Source: Macrobrachium rosenbergii (Eukaryota > Arthropoda > Malacostraca > Decapoda > Palaemonidae). Taken from it: a DNA stretch of 64,000 nucleotides. The number at the start of each line of letters is the position of its first letter. Position 1 is the first letter of the stretch. The DNA lies in NCBI RefSeq assembly GCF_040412425.1, contig NC_089743.1, positions 88,597,471-88,661,470 of the forward strand, read 5' to 3'. The translations under genes and the position numbers were made by a program. Positions 62,721 to 64,000 of the stretch are shown piece after piece. Under the pieces are notes generated by a model. The model saw only the letters and a list, made by a program, of their open reading frames with translations, was not told the DNA's origin and did not search any database.

Positions 62721-63218
62721 TTACATTGTGACCCAAACTGAGTGGGAGTAAAAAATTTCATTTTCCCGAGTATGCCAAGTTAGTCGAGCATTTACCGTTT
62801 TCTCTAGTAATTTGCATAAACAACTTGTTAAAGAAATTTGTCTGTAACTGTTTACGTTACTGGGATCCCTTCTAGGTTTGGGGATAGCTTTGCGCCATTC
62901 ATCAGGAAATAAATTTCGAGGCCATAGGTGATTATAAAACTCTAATAAGTATGGCCTTGCCAAAGGTGCTAAATGGCAGATCATTTCAAAACAAATATTG
63001 TCACCTCCAGGGGCAGATTTATTGCTGTTCAACAGAGCAAATTCTAACTCTTCCATATTAAATTTCCTATTATAATATACATCTTCTATAATTTCAAAAA
63101 TTATTGTTATTAATTCTATACTGTTTTTCTTTATGACGAAGTGTTCATCTAAATTTCTATCTCTACTTGCTTTTGCTAAGTTTTCTCCTATTACATTACT
63201 TTTTTTCTTTTGGATCAA
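62721..63218 (-). pseudogene. LINE A reverse transcriptase, N-terminal part
   Basis: An open frame of 165 codons. It includes MEELEFALLNSNKSAPGGDN (L-x-x-x-KSAPG-x-D motif), YNHLWPRNLFPDEWRKAIPK (FP-x-x-W-K-x-A-x-x-x-P-x-x-K), PSNVNSYRQISLTSCLCKLL and EKTVNARL (SYR-x-I-x-L-x-x-x-x-x-K-x-E). These are the standard first RT blocks of jockey/I-group LINEs. The relatively open frame suggests a younger insertion than LINE D. Confidence 0.87.
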
Positions 63219-63710
63219 GTATTCTTTTCGTCATCTTTTAGTATGGCATGTCTATGTGGTTTAACATGGGTAACATTTATTATCCTGAATTTTTCCCATA
63301 TTTTTTGTATGGGAGTATTATTAGAGAGATCTGATACATTCTTCTTTCATGAAATTATTCTTCCTTGAATTATTTTTTGAAATTTTGCAGATATTTTGTT
63401 ATATAGTAAGTTTAATGTATCAATTTCTAATAATAACATAGTTAGTTTTTGTAAATTTTCTTCGAATATCGGTAATGTTTTATTTATTTAACTGAACTTT
63501 CTATTCAAATTATCTAATCGTCTTCCAATTTGGTGTTTTATTTTTATCAATTCTGTTAGTTTTTTCAGACCACCGTGGGACTTTGTGTATTGCTGGATGA
63601 GATTTTGATTTTGATATTGCTTTACTAGTAGCATTTTTAATGAAATCAACAATACAATCACTTGTCTCATTATAATAACTCTGGGAACACAGAGACACAT
63701 AAGGGGGGAA

Positions 63711-64000
63711 AATGAACTGTAATAATGGAAAAACTTCAGAACCTCCCTATTCCCAGCATTAATGACATTCTTGGTATTAAGGATGAGTGGGTGGGTTTCC
63801 CACGGAAAGATTGGTAATAAATACTTTTACGAATGACTGCTGACATATTTTTATATCTGTCCTTCCGTGAACTTAGTCATCTACTCTTCTCCAGACAGAC
63901 ACTTATATAATACATATAGTGTATATATATGTATGTGCGTGTATGTGTTTTGTGTGCGTGCGTGAGTATATATTAACTCTCCTTATTGATTATTTTGTAA
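63711..64000. other. Terminal stretch, nothing recognised
   Basis: Mixed sequence followed by TATG/GTGT variant repeats at about 63905-63970. Confidence 0.5.

Larger units (their letters stand above)
61855..63710 (-). mobile_element. LINE A: non-LTR retrotransposon, 5'-truncated and internally deleted
   Basis: On the minus strand: a pre-RT segment (63700-63500; ...KSHPAIHKVPRWSEKTNRI, the PWW-like site before RT), RT fingers/palm (63218-62721), RT palm (62542-62138), then a 3' UTR of about 265 bp ending at 61872 with an AAT-rich tail. The coding part stops just after the RT thumb motif, so about the last third of ORF2 appears deleted. The 3' UTR is shared with the 22.0-22.3 kb copy. The 3'-terminal hairpin sequence is shared with SINE 1. 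Confidence 0.85.

Overview
This window is eukaryotic and almost entirely non-coding. The density of (AT)n, (GA)n/(CT)n and (AAT)n microsatellites, tRNA-derived SINEs and decayed non-LTR retrotransposons suggests an arthropod, most likely a decapod crustacean. The taxon is an inference; no marker gene is present. Nothing prokaryotic (operons, RBS, CRISPR) is seen.

The only host gene I can support lies on the minus strand and is broken into small exons. Reading from high to low coordinate, six exons (40454-40507, 16241-16301, 12324-12455, 6469-6553, 3495-3650 and 2859-3123) have proper acceptor and donor sites and splice together in perfect phase into about 250 residues. The start of that product (G-CLF...C...C-FDD-x-FG-x-C, then a helical segment) resembles the RESP18-homology luminal domain of IA-2/phogrin (PTPRN/PTPRN2), the secretory-granule pseudophosphatase. 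The signal-peptide exon should lie to the right of 40.5 kb, probably outside the window. The transmembrane and PTP-domain exons should lie left of position 1. The window is therefore mostly IA-2 introns (one is 24 kb) plus the upstream intron or flank.

Mobile elements, by my own labels. LINE A: 61.9-63.7 kb with a 5'-truncated copy at 22.0-22.3 kb. LINE B: jockey/I-like ORF2 C-terminus at 5.2-5.9 kb and 3'-end fragments at 42.1 and 42.6 kb. LINE C: RNase H-bearing, 49.2-50.1 kb. LINE D: a decayed RT family with fragments at 25.3, 28.3, 31.4, 52.1 and 56.6 kb, and probably 52.9 kb. Other RT remnants lie at 48.1, 54.8 and 59.5 kb. A Ty3/gypsy cluster on the minus strand (25.5-28.2 kb) has the order integrase tail - LTR - gag - protease - truncated RT - LTR. 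Three tRNA-derived SINEs lie at 17.7, 24.9 and 34.4 kb. The 17.7-kb SINE shares its 3' tail, including a nested hairpin, with LINE A, which points to a LINE/SINE mobilisation pair.

Other structure: a foldback element with arms of about 290 bp (46.4-47.1 kb), two short TIR elements (15.5 and 58.8 kb), several minisatellites (1.2-2.6, 6.0-6.4, 27.8, 35.6-36.3 and 37.2 kb), a compound (GA)n/spacer array (40.7-41.3 kb), and a TGACG/CRE-like cluster (21.0 kb). All identifications come from reading the sequence; no database search was possible.
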